A program made the position numbers and the translations under genes. Of a stretch of 64,000 nucleotides of DNA, positions 1 through 8,761 are shown piece by piece. Position 1 is the stretch's first letter; each line of letters starts with the position of its first letter. A model generated the notes under the pieces. The model ran no database searches, had not been told where the DNA came from, and worked only from the letters and a program-made list of their open reading frames with translations. This stretch comes from Pseudarthrobacter defluvii (GTDB lineage Bacteria; Actinomycetota; Actinomycetes; Actinomycetales; Micrococcaceae): positions 372,001-436,000 of the forward strand of contig NZ_CP066362.1 of NCBI RefSeq assembly GCF_030323865.1, read 5' to 3'.

Positions 1-7
1 ATTTTTG

Positions 8-14
8 CTCCTTT
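8..14 (-). promoter_or_regulatory. Ribosome binding site for a gene starting at the left edge
   Basis: Read on the minus strand, bases 14 to 8 give AAAGGAG, followed by a 5-base spacer and then A (base 2) and T (base 1). If the next base outside the window is G, an ATG begins exactly at the edge. This is the next gene downstream of fruA in the same direction. HPr (ptsH) often lies here in related genomes, but no coding sequence is visible to prove it. Confidence 0.5.
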
Positions 15-68
15 GTCTTTCGGCGTGCTGAGGGTTCAGCGGCCGGTGAGGTGTGTGGCTAAGCCGGC

Positions 69-2162
69 TCAGACGGTTGCGGGAACCGGTTCAACCGTAT
101 CAACGGTCTTCTTGACTGCCCAGCGCTTGAGGCCAACGACGGCCAGCGCGCTGACCACGGTGCCGGCGATGATCGAGACGACGAACATCAGCAGGTTGCC
201 GATCGCGAAGAAGACGAAGATGCCGCCGTGGGGGGCCTGGGAGGTCACGTTGAAGGCCATGGTGAGTGCGCCGGTGAGTGCGCCGCCCAGCATGGAGGCG
301 GGGATGACGCGCAGGGGATCGGCCGCGGCGAACGGGATGGCGCCTTCGGAGATGAAGGACGCACCCAGCAGCCAGGCTGCCTTGCCGTTCTCGCGTTCGG
401 CCAGGCTGAACACCTTCTTGTCCAGGACCGTTGCCAGTGCCATGGCCAGCGGCGGAACCATGCCGGCCGCCATCACGGTGGCCATGATCTGCCACGGAGC
501 CTGGTTGGTGGCGCTGCCGGCGCTCAGGCCGGCCACGGCGAACGCGTAGGCAACCTTGTTGACGGGGCCGCCCAGGTCGAAGCACATCATGAGGCCAAGG
601 ATGATTCCAAGGACGACGGCGGAAGCACCGGTCATGCCGGACAGCCAGTTGTTGAGCGCCGTGGTGAGTCCGGCGATGGGTCCGCCCAGGACCAGGAACA
701 TCAGGCCGGAGGCAACGATCGAGGCGAGCAGGGGGATGATCACCACGGGCATCAGGCCGCGCAGCCAGCGGGGGACCTGCCAGGTTCCGATCAGGTGGGC
801 GATGTAACCGGCCAGCAGGCCGCCCACGATGCCGCCCAGGAAGCCGGCGCCCATGAATCCGGACACCGCACCCGCAACGAAGCCCGGGGCGATGCCGGGC
901 CGGTCAGCGATGGCGTACGCGATGTAGCCGGCCAGTGCGGGGACCAGGAAGCCCATGGAGAGCGCGCCGATCTTGAATGCTACGGCGCCCAGGTAGATGG
1001 CCAGGCCGCCCTCGGGCAGGTTGCCGAAGTTGTTCTGCACCACCACCTTGTCAGCGACGCCGGTGATGTCATAGCCGCCCAGGAGGAAGCCCAGCGCAAT
1101 CAGCAGGCCGCCGCCGGCAACGAACGGAATCATGTAGCTGACGCCGGTGAGCAGGGCCTTCTTGAGCTTCTGGCCGATGTGCTCGCCCTTCTCCTCAGCC
1201 TCGTGCTCAGCCTGTTCCTCGGCACCGAAGTGCGGAACGCGGTGGGCGTTGGGGTTCTCTGCCGCGGCGAGCGCTTCGCGGACCATCTTGTCCGGCTCGT
1301 CGATGCCGCGCTTGACCGGAGCGTTGATGACCGGCTTGCCGGCGAAGCGCTCCTTGCCGCGGACATCCACGTCAACGGCGAAGATCACGGCGTCGGCCGC
1401 TGCGATGACCGCGGGGTCCAGTGGCTTGGCCCCGGAGGAGCCCTGGGTTTCCACCTGCAGGTCGACGCCCATTTCCTTGGCAGCTGCCACCAGCGAGTCG
1501 GCAGCCATGTACGTGTGGGCGATGCCGGTGGGGCAGGCGGTCACGGCCACGAGGCGCCTGGACCGTGCAGGGGTTGAGCCGGCGGCAGATCCGTCGGCGC
1601 TTGCGCCTGCAGCGGCTGAAGAACCTGCTTCACCGGCGCCTGCTGCCGCGCCAACAGTGGCGCCGACCGGAACGGCGTCAACCGGGGCGGCAGCGGCGTG
1701 TGCGGCGGGCTTGTCGGCCAGGGCGCCGTCCACGAGCTCCACGATTTCGGCCTGTGAGGAGGCGTTGCGCAGGGCCGCGGTGAAGTCCTTTTTGATGAGG
1801 GACCGGGCCAGCTTGGAGAGCAGCTTCAGGTGCTCCTGGTCCGCCCCGTCGGGAGCGGCGATGAAGAACACCAGGTCGGCCGGGCCGTCCTTGGCGCCGA
1901 AGTCAACCTTCGGGTCCAGCCGTGCCATGGCCAGGGTGGGAACCGTGACGGCGGCGGAACGGCAGTGCGGAATGGCGATGCCGCCAGGGATGCCGGTTGC
2001 GGTCTTCTGCTCGCGGGCGAAGGCATCGGCGAAGAGTCCTTCGACTTCCGACGCGCGTCCGGTGGCAGCTACCTTGCTTGCCAGATGCCGGATCACCGTC
2101 TCGGGGGCGTTGCCCAGGTTCTGGTCGAGCTCGACCAGGTCCGTGGTGATGAGCTGGGTCAC
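69..2162 (-). CDS. fruA: Fructose-specific PTS enzyme IIABC
   Basis: Imports fructose across the membrane and phosphorylates it to fructose 1-phosphate, taking phosphate from HPr. Three domains are visible in 697 residues. IIA covers about 1-150, with the phosphorylated histidine in IPHCRS (H66). An Ala/Gly-rich linker runs about 155-200. IIB starts near 203, with the active cysteine in ACPTG (C210). The hydrophobic IIC channel runs from about 335 to 680. I chose the GTG at 2162 because it has AAAGGA seven bases upstream and lies 2 bases after the fruK stop. An in-frame upstream extension would run into fruK and has no domain content. Confidence 0.93.
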   Translation of the reverse strand: MTQLITTDLVELDQNLGNAPETVIRHLASKVAATGRASEVEGLFADAFAREQKTATGIPGGIAIPHCRSAAVTVPTLAMARLDPKVDFGAKDGPADLVFFIAAPDGADQEHLKLLSKLARSLIKKDFTAALRNASSQAEIVELVDGALADKPAAHAAAAPVDAVPVGATVGAAAGAGEAGSSAAAGASADGSAAGSTPARSRRLVAVTACPTGIAHTYMAADSLVAAAKEMGVDLQVETQGSSGAKPLDPAVIAAADAVIFAVDVDVRGKERFAGKPVINAPVKRGIDEPDKMVREALAAAENPNAHRVPHFGAEEQAEHEAEEKGEHIGQKLKKALLTGVSYMIPFVAGGGLLIALGFLLGGYDITGVADKVVVQNNFGNLPEGGLAIYLGAVAFKIGALSMGFLVPALAGYIAYAIADRPGIAPGFVAGAVSGFMGAGFLGGIVGGLLAGYIAHLIGTWQVPRWLRGLMPVVIIPLLASIVASGLMFLVLGGPIAGLTTALNNWLSGMTGASAVVLGIILGLMMCFDLGGPVNKVAYAFAVAGLSAGSATNQAPWQIMATVMAAGMVPPLAMALATVLDKKVFSLAERENGKAAWLLGASFISEGAIPFAAADPLRVIPASMLGGALTGALTMAFNVTSQAPHGGIFVFFAIGNLLMFVVSIIAGTVVSALAVVGLKRWAVKKTVDTVEPVPATV

Positions 2163-2164
2163 TG

Positions 2165-3187
2165 TCAATCCTTTCGAAGGGCCGTGATGGTTACGGCATC
2201 CGGGGTGGTTTGGTCTGCTGCCGGAACAGTGGATCCGGGCAGCGAGGCAGCGGCGGCACCGTGGGCCACCGCCTGACGAAGGCAGTCGGCGGGGGCGGCG
2301 CCCCGGCCGTGGGCAAGCAGGTAGCCGGCAAGTGCGGAGTCGCCCGCACCCACCGTGCTGACCGCGGCGACCGGCGGGTGCGTGGCAAGCCACGCGCCGT
2401 CGGCCGTTACGAGGACAGCTCCCTTGGAACCGAGAGTTGCCAGCACAGCACCCACACCGGAACGTACGACGGCGGCTGCGGCGGCAGCGGCAGCCGCCGG
2501 GTCCGCTTCCAGCTCGTCACCGGAGGCCGGGGCAAAACCGGCGGCTGCGGCCAGCTCCGCCAGTTCTTCGGCATTGGGCTTGAGGAGGTCCGGTTTCCCG
2601 GAACCCGTGGTTGTTCCGCTGGTGCCTGTGCCGTCGTCGGGGGTTCCGGCGTCGGTCAGGGCAGCGGCGAGGGGTGTCCCGGAGGAGTCGACGGCGATCA
2701 GCGGCGAATTGCCGTTGCCCGCCTCCCGAATCCGGCGGGCCACCGTGGCGTAGAAGTTGTCCGGGAATCCGGGCGGCAGCGAACCGGCCAGGACCACCCA
2801 GCTGGCGCCGCGGGAGCTTTCCAGCAGGAGCTTGATGAGCGCTTCCTGCTGGTCCGCGGCAAGGACGGGCCCGGGCTCGTTGATCTTTGTGGTCACGCCG
2901 CCGGGCTCGGTGAGCGCCACGTTCGTGCGCAGCGGCTCGTCGATGGGGAGGGATATGAAGGGGACTGCACTTTCGCGCAGGCCGGCCAGGACGGGATCGC
3001 TGTCCGCCCCTGGCAGGACGGCAAGGGATTCGAGTCCGGAGGCCACCAGGGCGCGGGAGACGTTGACGCCTTTGCCGCCGGATTCCTGGCGGACGGAGAC
3101 GGCGCGCTGTACTTCGCCGCGCGCCAGGGGCCCGGGGAGGGCCACTGTGCGGTCGAGGCTTGGGTTGGCCGTGAAGGTGACGATCAT
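2165..3187 (-). CDS. fruK: 1-phosphofructokinase (PfkB family)
   Basis: Phosphorylates fructose 1-phosphate, the product of the neighbouring PTS enzyme, to fructose 1,6-bisphosphate in the cytoplasm. The protein has 340 residues, near the usual length for the family. It begins with the typical MIVTFTANPSLD strand and carries the PfkB signature GAGDS at 280-284, whose Asp283 is the expected catalytic base. It overlaps the upstream regulator by 4 bases (ATGA), and fruA follows after 2 bases, so the three genes are one translationally coupled operon. A run of alanines around residues 225-240 is low-complexity. Confidence 0.93.
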   Translation of the reverse strand: MIVTFTANPSLDRTVALPGPLARGEVQRAVSVRQESGGKGVNVSRALVASGLESLAVLPGADSDPVLAGLRESAVPFISLPIDEPLRTNVALTEPGGVTTKINEPGPVLAADQQEALIKLLLESSRGASWVVLAGSLPPGFPDNFYATVARRIREAGNGNSPLIAVDSSGTPLAAALTDAGTPDDGTGTSGTTTGSGKPDLLKPNAEELAELAAAAGFAPASGDELEADPAAAAAAAAAVVRSGVGAVLATLGSKGAVLVTADGAWLATHPPVAAVSTVGAGDSALAGYLLAHGRGAAPADCLRQAVAHGAAAASLPGSTVPAADQTTPDAVTITALRKD

Positions 3188-3990
3188 GCGATCACCACAT
3201 CAACGCCGGCCTCTTCCAGGGCGGAGGCGAGTTCAGGTCCGGGTTCACTGTCTGTGATCAAGGTGTCCAGGTCTTTCAGGGAGGCGAACTGGACCAGCGT
3301 TTCCGTGTCCAGTTTGGAGGAGTCGGCCAGCACCACAATGCGGCGGGCCGACTGGACGAAGGCTGCCTTGACGGCGGCTTCTTCAGGATCGGGAGTGCTG
3401 ACGCCAAAGGTGGCGTGGATGCCGTTGGTTCCGATGAACGCGATGTCCGGGCGGATGCGGCTGGCGGCATCCACCGTTGCCTGGCCCACGGCCACCTGGG
3501 TGAGTCCGCGGACCCGGCCGCCCAGGATCTGCAGGGCGACGCCGGGGACGTTGGAGAGCTTGCTGGCGATGGGTACAGCGTGGGTGATAACCACCAGTTC
3601 GTGCTGCGGCCCGGTTCCGTCGGAAGGTTCGACGGCGGTGCGTCGCGCCAGCAGGTCCGCCAGCACTTCGGTGGTGGTGCCGCCGTCCATGAGGACGCTG
3701 GCCGGCGAGTTCCGGGGGATCAGTGTGAGGGCGGCCTGGGCGATCCGGACCTTTTGGTCCGGCCGCTGGATGGCCCGCTCGGTGACGCTTTCCTCGGTGG
3801 TGCTGAAGCGGTCTGCCGCCACCGCTCCACCGTGGACGCGCCGTACGGTGCCGGCGTTCTCCAGAGCGGCAAGGTCACGGCGGATGGTTTCCGTGGTGAT
3901 GCTGAAGCGCTCAGCGAGCAGGGTCACGCTGACCCGGCCGTTGCCGGCCACAAGCTCGGCAATCTTCTGCTGGCGCTCCTCGGCGAACAC
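3184..3990 (-). CDS. DeoR-family regulator of the fructose operon
   Basis: Probable repressor of the fru operon, sensing a sugar phosphate (fructose 1-phosphate is the usual effector for such neighbours; inferred). Of 268 residues, about 1-57 form the DeoR winged helix-turn-helix, with TTETIRRDL as the recognition helix. The rest matches the sugar-phosphate-sensing DeoRC domain (GGTTTEVLADLL, GTNGI). The GTG start at 3990 has a strong GGAGG six bases upstream. It is the first gene of the operon, so it probably controls itself through the inverted repeat at 4067-4090. Confidence 0.88.
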   Translation of the reverse strand: MFAEERQQKIAELVAGNGRVSVTLLAERFSITTETIRRDLAALENAGTVRRVHGGAVAADRFSTTEESVTERAIQRPDQKVRIAQAALTLIPRNSPASVLMDGGTTTEVLADLLARRTAVEPSDGTGPQHELVVITHAVPIASKLSNVPGVALQILGGRVRGLTQVAVGQATVDAASRIRPDIAFIGTNGIHATFGVSTPDPEEAAVKAAFVQSARRIVVLADSSKLDTETLVQFASLKDLDTLITDSEPGPELASALEEAGVDVVIA

Positions 3991-4016
3991 GTACCCTCCG
4001 TTGCGTAGTGGCTGTC

Positions 4017-4030
4017 GTGACTTGGATCAC
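4017..4030. promoter_or_regulatory. CRP/GlxR-like palindrome in the fru leader
   Basis: GTGA-N6-TCAC is a perfect match to the core of actinobacterial CRP (GlxR) sites. It lies between the predicted fru promoter and the regulator's start codon, just downstream of the expected transcription start, where a bound protein would more likely block than activate. Similar sites occur at 27061 and 52983. Confidence 0.45.
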
Positions 4031-4051
4031 TCTGGTGTTGAGTTACTTGAC

Positions 4052-4090
4052 TTTATCTTTGCTTCTGTTGGTTTGTCAATGGAAACCAAC
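4052..4090 (-). promoter_or_regulatory. Promoter of the fru operon with overlapping operator
   Basis: On the minus strand a perfect -35 TTGACA (4079-4074) is followed after 16 bases by GATAAA (4057-4052, 4 of 6 to TATAAT). An inverted repeat GTTGGTTT-N8-AAACCAAC (4067-4074 and 4083-4090) overlaps the -35 box, the right place for a DeoR-type repressor. The leader to the GTG at 3990 is about 60 bases. Confidence 0.6.
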
Positions 4091-4200
4091 ATGAAACAAG
4101 ATTTAGATCTGCGAAGGGTTGGAATTCCTGCTCCGAACGACGGATTGGGAGTGTTGTGGCCTCCAGCTCTGGACAAGAAAGCCGGGCCGGGACGCGAAAA

Positions 4201-4232
4201 AGCCGGGCTGAACGCTTTGGTCCAGCCCGGCT
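4201..4232 (-). terminator. Rho-independent terminator
   Basis: A perfect 10-bp stem (AGCCGGGCTG with CAGCCCGGCT, arms 4201-4210 and 4223-4232) is followed on the minus strand by TTTTTC. It ends transcription of the small membrane-protein gene at 4281-4538 before the fru promoter. Confidence 0.75.
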
Positions 4233-4280
4233 CTTCGGGTTCTTTTGTTTCGAGGCGCCTTGTCCCCGGTCCGCCGGTGG

Positions 4281-4538
4281 TTAGATTCCGCCGTCGCGGC
4301 TTTCATGGCGGGTGATGCGCTCGCCGGTGTTGGGATCGATGACGGAGCGGGACTCGCTGACGCGCCGGCTGCGGCCGGGGGAAGCTAGGATGAGGGACGC
4401 GATCAGTCCGATCACGCCCACGGCCATCAGGATGTAGCCCACCAACTGCTGGTCCACGAATGGAATGAGTCCGGGAGCCACTGCCCAGGCAAGGATGGCG
4501 CCGAGGGCGATGAGGAAGATTGACGAGCCGATTCTCAT
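4281..4538 (-). CDS. DUF6458-like two-helix membrane protein
   Basis: A short protein of 85 residues and unknown function. It starts MRIGSSIFLIALGAIL and has two membrane helices (about 4-25 and 35-56), then a basic, Arg/Ser-rich cytoplasmic tail. This pattern is common in actinobacteria and resembles the DUF6458 family (recalled, not searched). The ATG at 4538 has AAGGAG seven bases upstream. A longer reading frame to 4610 lacks an RBS at its first codon. Confidence 0.75.
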   Translation of the reverse strand: MRIGSSIFLIALGAILAWAVAPGLIPFVDQQLVGYILMAVGVIGLIASLILASPGRSRRVSESRSVIDPNTGERITRHESRDGGI

Positions 4539-4710
4539 GACTTGCTCCTTATAACCGCGTCCTGCGCGGCGCTGGTAGGGCGTTACGGAAAGGTGGTGCG
4601 TCACTGCCAAAAGCTAAGCCTGCTGTCTGTCAAGCGTCACGCTACCTCCCAGTGATTCGGGATTCAATGACCCGGCCGTGAGGACAGGCACGTCTCGCTA
4701 GGCTGTTCCG

Positions 4711-5328
4711 GTGGAAACAGTTGTGTGGTCCAAGCCCGAAGGCCAGCGTGCCGGCACTCCGTTGCTGGTGATGATGCATGGTTACGGCACGGACGAGTCG
4801 CGGATGGTGCGCCTTTTCGAATACCTGCCACAGGAGTTCACCTGTGCCGCCGTGCGCGCCCCGATGCCGATTGGCGACCACTGGGGTTGGTTCCTGCTGG
4901 ACTACTTCCTGGCGAACGACTTCGCCGACGTCATTTCCGCAGCCAACTCCGTCCGCGCGTGGATCAGTTCCGTCAGGGACCAGCACAGCAGCGTCACCCT
5001 CATGGGCTATTCCCAGGGCATGGCCATGGCCACCACGCTCCTGCGGCTGCACCCCGAGGACTACAAGGCCGTTGTGGGGTTGTCCGGCTTCGTCCTCAAG
5101 AACGAGCTCCTCACGGTCATGGATTCCTTCGAGGCCAAGCCGCCCTTCTTCTGGGGGCGGGACAAGGCCGATCTGGTCATCAACGAGGACGCCATCGCCT
5201 ACACCGCCGAATGGCTGGACCAGAACACGTTGTTGACGCCCCGGACCTACCCGGGGATGGGGCACGCGATGTCCAAAACGGAGATGGTGGACGTCAGCGC
5301 CTTCCTCCGCCATTACGTCCTGCGGTGA
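4711..5328 (+). CDS. Alpha/beta hydrolase, phospholipase/carboxylesterase type
   Basis: Probable cytoplasmic esterase acting on small acyl esters; the substrate is unknown. All 205 residues match the single-domain carboxylesterase family in length. The catalytic triad is visible: Ser101 in GYSQG, His185 in GMGHAM, and an Asp around 151-154 (GRDKAD). HGYG near residue 23 forms the oxyanion hole. The start is the GTG at 4711. It stands alone, followed by a 200-base regulatory region for the next operon. Confidence 0.82.
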   Translation: METVVWSKPEGQRAGTPLLVMMHGYGTDESRMVRLFEYLPQEFTCAAVRAPMPIGDHWGWFLLDYFLANDFADVISAANSVRAWISSVRDQHSSVTLMGYSQGMAMATTLLRLHPEDYKAVVGLSGFVLKNELLTVMDSFEAKPPFFWGRDKADLVINEDAIAYTAEWLDQNTLLTPRTYPGMGHAMSKTEMVDVSAFLRHYVLR

Positions 5329-5365
5329 CTGATTATCCGCTGCAGCGGAGGGTAAGAAAAAACAG

Positions 5366-5395
5366 TTGCCAGCGAAATTTGCAAGCGCTTACACT
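5366..5395 (+). promoter_or_regulatory. Promoter with LacI-family operator
   Basis: TGCAAGCGCTTACA at 5380-5393 fits the LacI/GalR operator consensus TGNAANCGNTTNCA at every fixed position. It overlaps the -10 of a plausible promoter, TTGCCA (5366-5371), 18 bases, TACACT (5390-5395). Binding there would repress the phosphoglucomutase/phosphorylase pair. No LacI-family gene lies in the window. Confidence 0.65.
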
Positions 5396-5528
5396 CGTCT
5401 ACGGCCATGATCGGTCCTGCAGTGGGCGGACAAGGGAGTGATGCTGCGCGCATGCCGCGCAGCTGAACCTCCTTTCGGCTGCCCGGCGGGGCCGGCTGTC
5501 CACCAACAGAGAGGACACCGCACCGCCG

Positions 5529-6266
5529 ATGACACAAGAAACTGCAGCTGATACCGCCGCCTGGACCGGCGCCGCAGCAATCCTGTTCGACCTGGACGGG
5601 GTGCTGACGCCCACAGCCAGCGTGCATGAGCGGGCCTGGCAGGAGCTGTTCGATGGCTACCTTGCCTCACAGCCAGGTGTTTCCGGCTACAGGGAAAGCG
5701 ACTACTTCGACCATATCGACGGCAAGCCGCGCTTTGACGGGGTACGCGACTTCCTGGCCTCACGTGGGATTACCCTGCCGGAGGGCCCGCTGGATGACGA
5801 TCCCTCCCACGACACCGTCCATGGTCTGGGCAACCGGAAGAACGCGGTCTTCAACGACATCGTGAGCGCCGGCGTCGAACCGTTCCACGGCTCTGTCCGC
5901 TTCCTCCAAGCCGCGCTTGACCGCGGACTCAAGGTCGCCGTCGTCTCCTCCTCCCGCAATGCCCCCGCAGTCCTGAAGGCCGCCGGCCTCAGCCGGCACT
6001 TCGCCGTCGTGGTGGACGGGGTGGTGGCCGCGGAGCAGGGCCTGCCAGGCAAGCCAAACCCGGCCACGTACGAATACGCCGCCAAGCTGCTGGACCTGTC
6101 CAGCTCCGAGTGCGTGGTGGTCGAAGATGCGGTGTCCGGTGTACAGGCCGGGCAGGCGGGATCATTCCACTCCGTCATCGGCGTGGACCGCGGAGCCGGG
6201 CGGCAGACGCTCCTGGACGCCGGCGCCACCCTGGTGGTCAACGACCTTCAGGAACTCATCCCCTAA
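5529..6266 (+). CDS. pgmB: Beta-phosphoglucomutase-like HAD hydrolase
   Basis: Likely converts beta-glucose 1-phosphate, released by the next gene's phosphorylase, to glucose 6-phosphate. The 245-residue protein is a HAD subfamily IA enzyme. Motif I is DLDG, with nucleophile Asp21 and acid/base Asp23. A helical cap follows (about 35-110), then SSSRN (motif II), a GKP lysine and VVEDA (motif IV). The ATG at 5529 is preceded by GAGGA about 14 bases upstream, a weak placement. The GH65 gene starts 139 bases downstream. A plain sugar phosphatase cannot be excluded, but this pairing is the classic phosphorylase/mutase arrangement. Confidence 0.85.
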   Translation: MTQETAADTAAWTGAAAILFDLDGVLTPTASVHERAWQELFDGYLASQPGVSGYRESDYFDHIDGKPRFDGVRDFLASRGITLPEGPLDDDPSHDTVHGLGNRKNAVFNDIVSAGVEPFHGSVRFLQAALDRGLKVAVVSSSRNAPAVLKAAGLSRHFAVVVDGVVAAEQGLPGKPNPATYEYAAKLLDLSSSECVVVEDAVSGVQAGQAGSFHSVIGVDRGAGRQTLLDAGATLVVNDLQELIP

Positions 6267-6405
6267 ACCCATCCGGGAGCCGTTGCCTTCCCCCGGGCAA
6301 CCCCGCTATCCCACCCACCGCAGCACCAATCCAGTTACCGCATTTCCCCCGAATACTCCGTGCCGGCCAGCCCGGCAGCACAGCAAGGCCAAAAGGACCC
6401 CGACC

Positions 6406-8751
6406 ATGGCATTGATCACCGCGGACCGCGAACGGTTCCCCGACACCCCCTGGCAGCTCGTCGAAACCCGCTACGAGACCCATGGAGCCGCAACGCTTGA
6501 GACCCTGTTTGCCCTCGGTAACGGACACCTGGGCATCCGGGGCGCCCACTGGGCGGCGGCCGATGCCGAACTGCCGGGAAGCTTCATCAACGGGCTGCAC
6601 GAGATCTGGGACATCAAGCACGCCGAGAACGCGTTTGGCTTCGCCCGGACCGGGCAGCGCATCCTCTACATTCCGGACGCCAACAACTTCACGGTAGTGG
6701 TGGACGGGGAAAGCCTCAGCCTGGCCGAGTCCGAGGTGCTGGACTACCGGCGGACCGTGGACTTCTGTACCGGAATCTATGAATGCCGCATCACCTGGCA
6801 ATGCCGGTCCGGCGCAACCGTGACCACCACGGAGCGGCGTGCCGTGGGCTTCGCGTCGCGGGGCGGCCTCGGCATTTCGCTGGAGGTGGCAACGAACCAG
6901 CAGGTTTCCCTGGATGTCACCTCGTCCGTGATCAACCGCCAGGACCAGCCGGTGGAAGACCACTCCGTGCACGATCCCCGCCGCGCCGGCCGCCACGCAG
7001 GGCGCGTGCTGCTGCCGTTGCGGCTCGACGGCGGCGACGGCTCCCTGCGCCTGTCGTGGGAGGCGGCGGAGTCCAAGCAGCGGGTGGGCATCGCCGTGGA
7101 CCACTGGACGTCGCCCGGGCACCAGCCGTTCGAGACGCTGGTTGACCAGGACGACAGCAGTGTCCGGTACGTCCTGGCGGTCGACGCTGATGAGCCGTTC
7201 CGGCTGGAGAAGAGCGTCAGCTACGCCGCCGGCCGCACCATCCAGGACCCGGAAATCGACGCAGCCGCCGTGGCGGAAGAGGCGCTGCGGCCGGTGAGTG
7301 ACATCTTTGCCGAGAGCGAGGCGCACTTCCGCAGCTACTGGGCCACGTCCGACATCGTGGTGGAGGGCGGCCGGCCCGGGCTGCAGCAGGCCATCCGGTG
7401 GAACCTGTTCCAATTGGCCCAGGCCACCGCGCGTGCGGATGTTGCCGGCATTCCCGCCAAGGGCGTGACCGGGTCCGGCTACGAGGGGCACTACTTCTGG
7501 GACCAGGAGGTGTACCTCCTGCCGTACCTTACCTACACCAATCCCGACGGCGCCCGGCAGGTCCTGGAATTCCGGCACAGCATGCTTCCCGAAGCCAGGA
7601 TCCGGGCCAAGGAGCTGAGCGTGGACGGTGCCCTGTTCCCGTGGCGCACCATCAACGGGCTCGAAGCCAGCGCCTATTACGCTGCCGGCACCGCCCAGTT
7701 CCATATCGCGGCAGCCATCGCCTTCGCCACCAACAGGTACCTCTGGTCCACCGGTGACACCGCGTTCCGGGACGGAATGGGTGCCGAGTTGCTGATCGAG
7801 ACCGCCCGGATGTGGATCTCACTTGGCTTCTTCGGTAAGGACGGGCTCTTCCATATCCACGGCGTCACCGGCCCGGACGAGTACACGGCCGTGGTGAACG
7901 ACAATCTCTATACGAACGTCATGGCCCGCTTCAACCTTCGCGCGGCCGCTGCCCTTGAGCACGCCGGCATCACGCTGGAGGAGCGCCAGCTGTGGGAGGC
8001 TGCGGCCAGCCGGATGAACCTGCCGTTCGACGAGCGCATGCAGGTGCACTCCCAGGACAACGACTTCATGACCCTGGAGGCTTGGGACTGGACCACTCCG
8101 CGGTCCAAGTACCCGTTGCTGCTGCACTTCCACCCCTTGGTGATTTACCGCCACCAGGTGCTGAAGCAGGCGGATACGGTCCTGGCCATGTTCCTGCAGT
8201 GGCAGGACTTCACTGCGCAGGAAAAGCAGCGCGCCTTCGACTTCTACGATCCCCTCACCACCGGCGATTCCACGCTGTCCGCCTGCGTGCAGGGCATCAT
8301 GGCGGCGGAGGTGGGCTACTCGAAGGAAGCGCTGGAGCACTTCACCAACGCCGCCTTCATCGACCTGGACGACACCCACGGCAACACCATCGACGGCGTC
8401 CACATCGCCTCCACCGGGGGAGTTTGGAGTTCGCTGGTGTGCGGGTTCGCTGGCATGCGCGACCAGGGCCCGGTGCCGTACTTCGATCCCCGCCTGCCCG
8501 CCGAATGGGACGGACTGGCCTTCCACCTGAAGATCCGGGGGCGCCTGCTGCTGGTCCAGCTCGCCGCCGGTTCCATCACTCTCACGGTGCAGGAGGGTGA
8601 GTCGCTGGAGGTGGACGTCCGCGGCCAGCTCCTCACGGTGGGGGCAGGGCCCGTGCAGGTACCGCTTGAACCGGTCGTGGAGCCGGAGCCCACGGTTTTC
8701 CCCAGCGGACTGCCGACGGCGAGCATCCCGGTGGTGCGCGGGAACAGCTGA
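6406..8751 (+). CDS. Glycoside hydrolase family 65 disaccharide phosphorylase
   Basis: Splits an alpha-glucosyl disaccharide with phosphate to beta-glucose 1-phosphate and glucose. Maltose, trehalose or kojibiose are possible and the sequence alone does not decide. It has 781 residues, the usual GH65 length. It has an N-terminal beta-sandwich (about 1-270), a linker, then the (alpha/alpha)6 barrel with YFWDQE and the general acid Glu492 in GPDEY. The phosphate-binding segment STGGVWSS lies near 670, followed by a C-terminal beta-sheet domain. The ATG at 6406 has AAAAGGA upstream. The gene ends 10 bases before the convergent lipA stop. Confidence 0.88.
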   Translation: MALITADRERFPDTPWQLVETRYETHGAATLETLFALGNGHLGIRGAHWAAADAELPGSFINGLHEIWDIKHAENAFGFARTGQRILYIPDANNFTVVVDGESLSLAESEVLDYRRTVDFCTGIYECRITWQCRSGATVTTTERRAVGFASRGGLGISLEVATNQQVSLDVTSSVINRQDQPVEDHSVHDPRRAGRHAGRVLLPLRLDGGDGSLRLSWEAAESKQRVGIAVDHWTSPGHQPFETLVDQDDSSVRYVLAVDADEPFRLEKSVSYAAGRTIQDPEIDAAAVAEEALRPVSDIFAESEAHFRSYWATSDIVVEGGRPGLQQAIRWNLFQLAQATARADVAGIPAKGVTGSGYEGHYFWDQEVYLLPYLTYTNPDGARQVLEFRHSMLPEARIRAKELSVDGALFPWRTINGLEASAYYAAGTAQFHIAAAIAFATNRYLWSTGDTAFRDGMGAELLIETARMWISLGFFGKDGLFHIHGVTGPDEYTAVVNDNLYTNVMARFNLRAAAALEHAGITLEERQLWEAAASRMNLPFDERMQVHSQDNDFMTLEAWDWTTPRSKYPLLLHFHPLVIYRHQVLKQADTVLAMFLQWQDFTAQEKQRAFDFYDPLTTGDSTLSACVQGIMAAEVGYSKEALEHFTNAAFIDLDDTHGNTIDGVHIASTGGVWSSLVCGFAGMRDQGPVPYFDPRLPAEWDGLAFHLKIRGRLLLVQLAAGSITLTVQEGESLEVDVRGQLLTVGAGPVQVPLEPVVEPEPTVFPSGLPTASIPVVRGNS

Positions 8752-8761
8752 CGTTGCGCTG

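Noticed and set aside
2210..4315. 701-codon open frame opposite fruK and its regulator
   Set aside because: It crosses the fru promoter and operator and reads as low-complexity protein.
6256..7704. 482-codon open frame opposite the GH65 gene
   Set aside because: A third-position GC shadow; no domain, and the plus-strand gene is certain.
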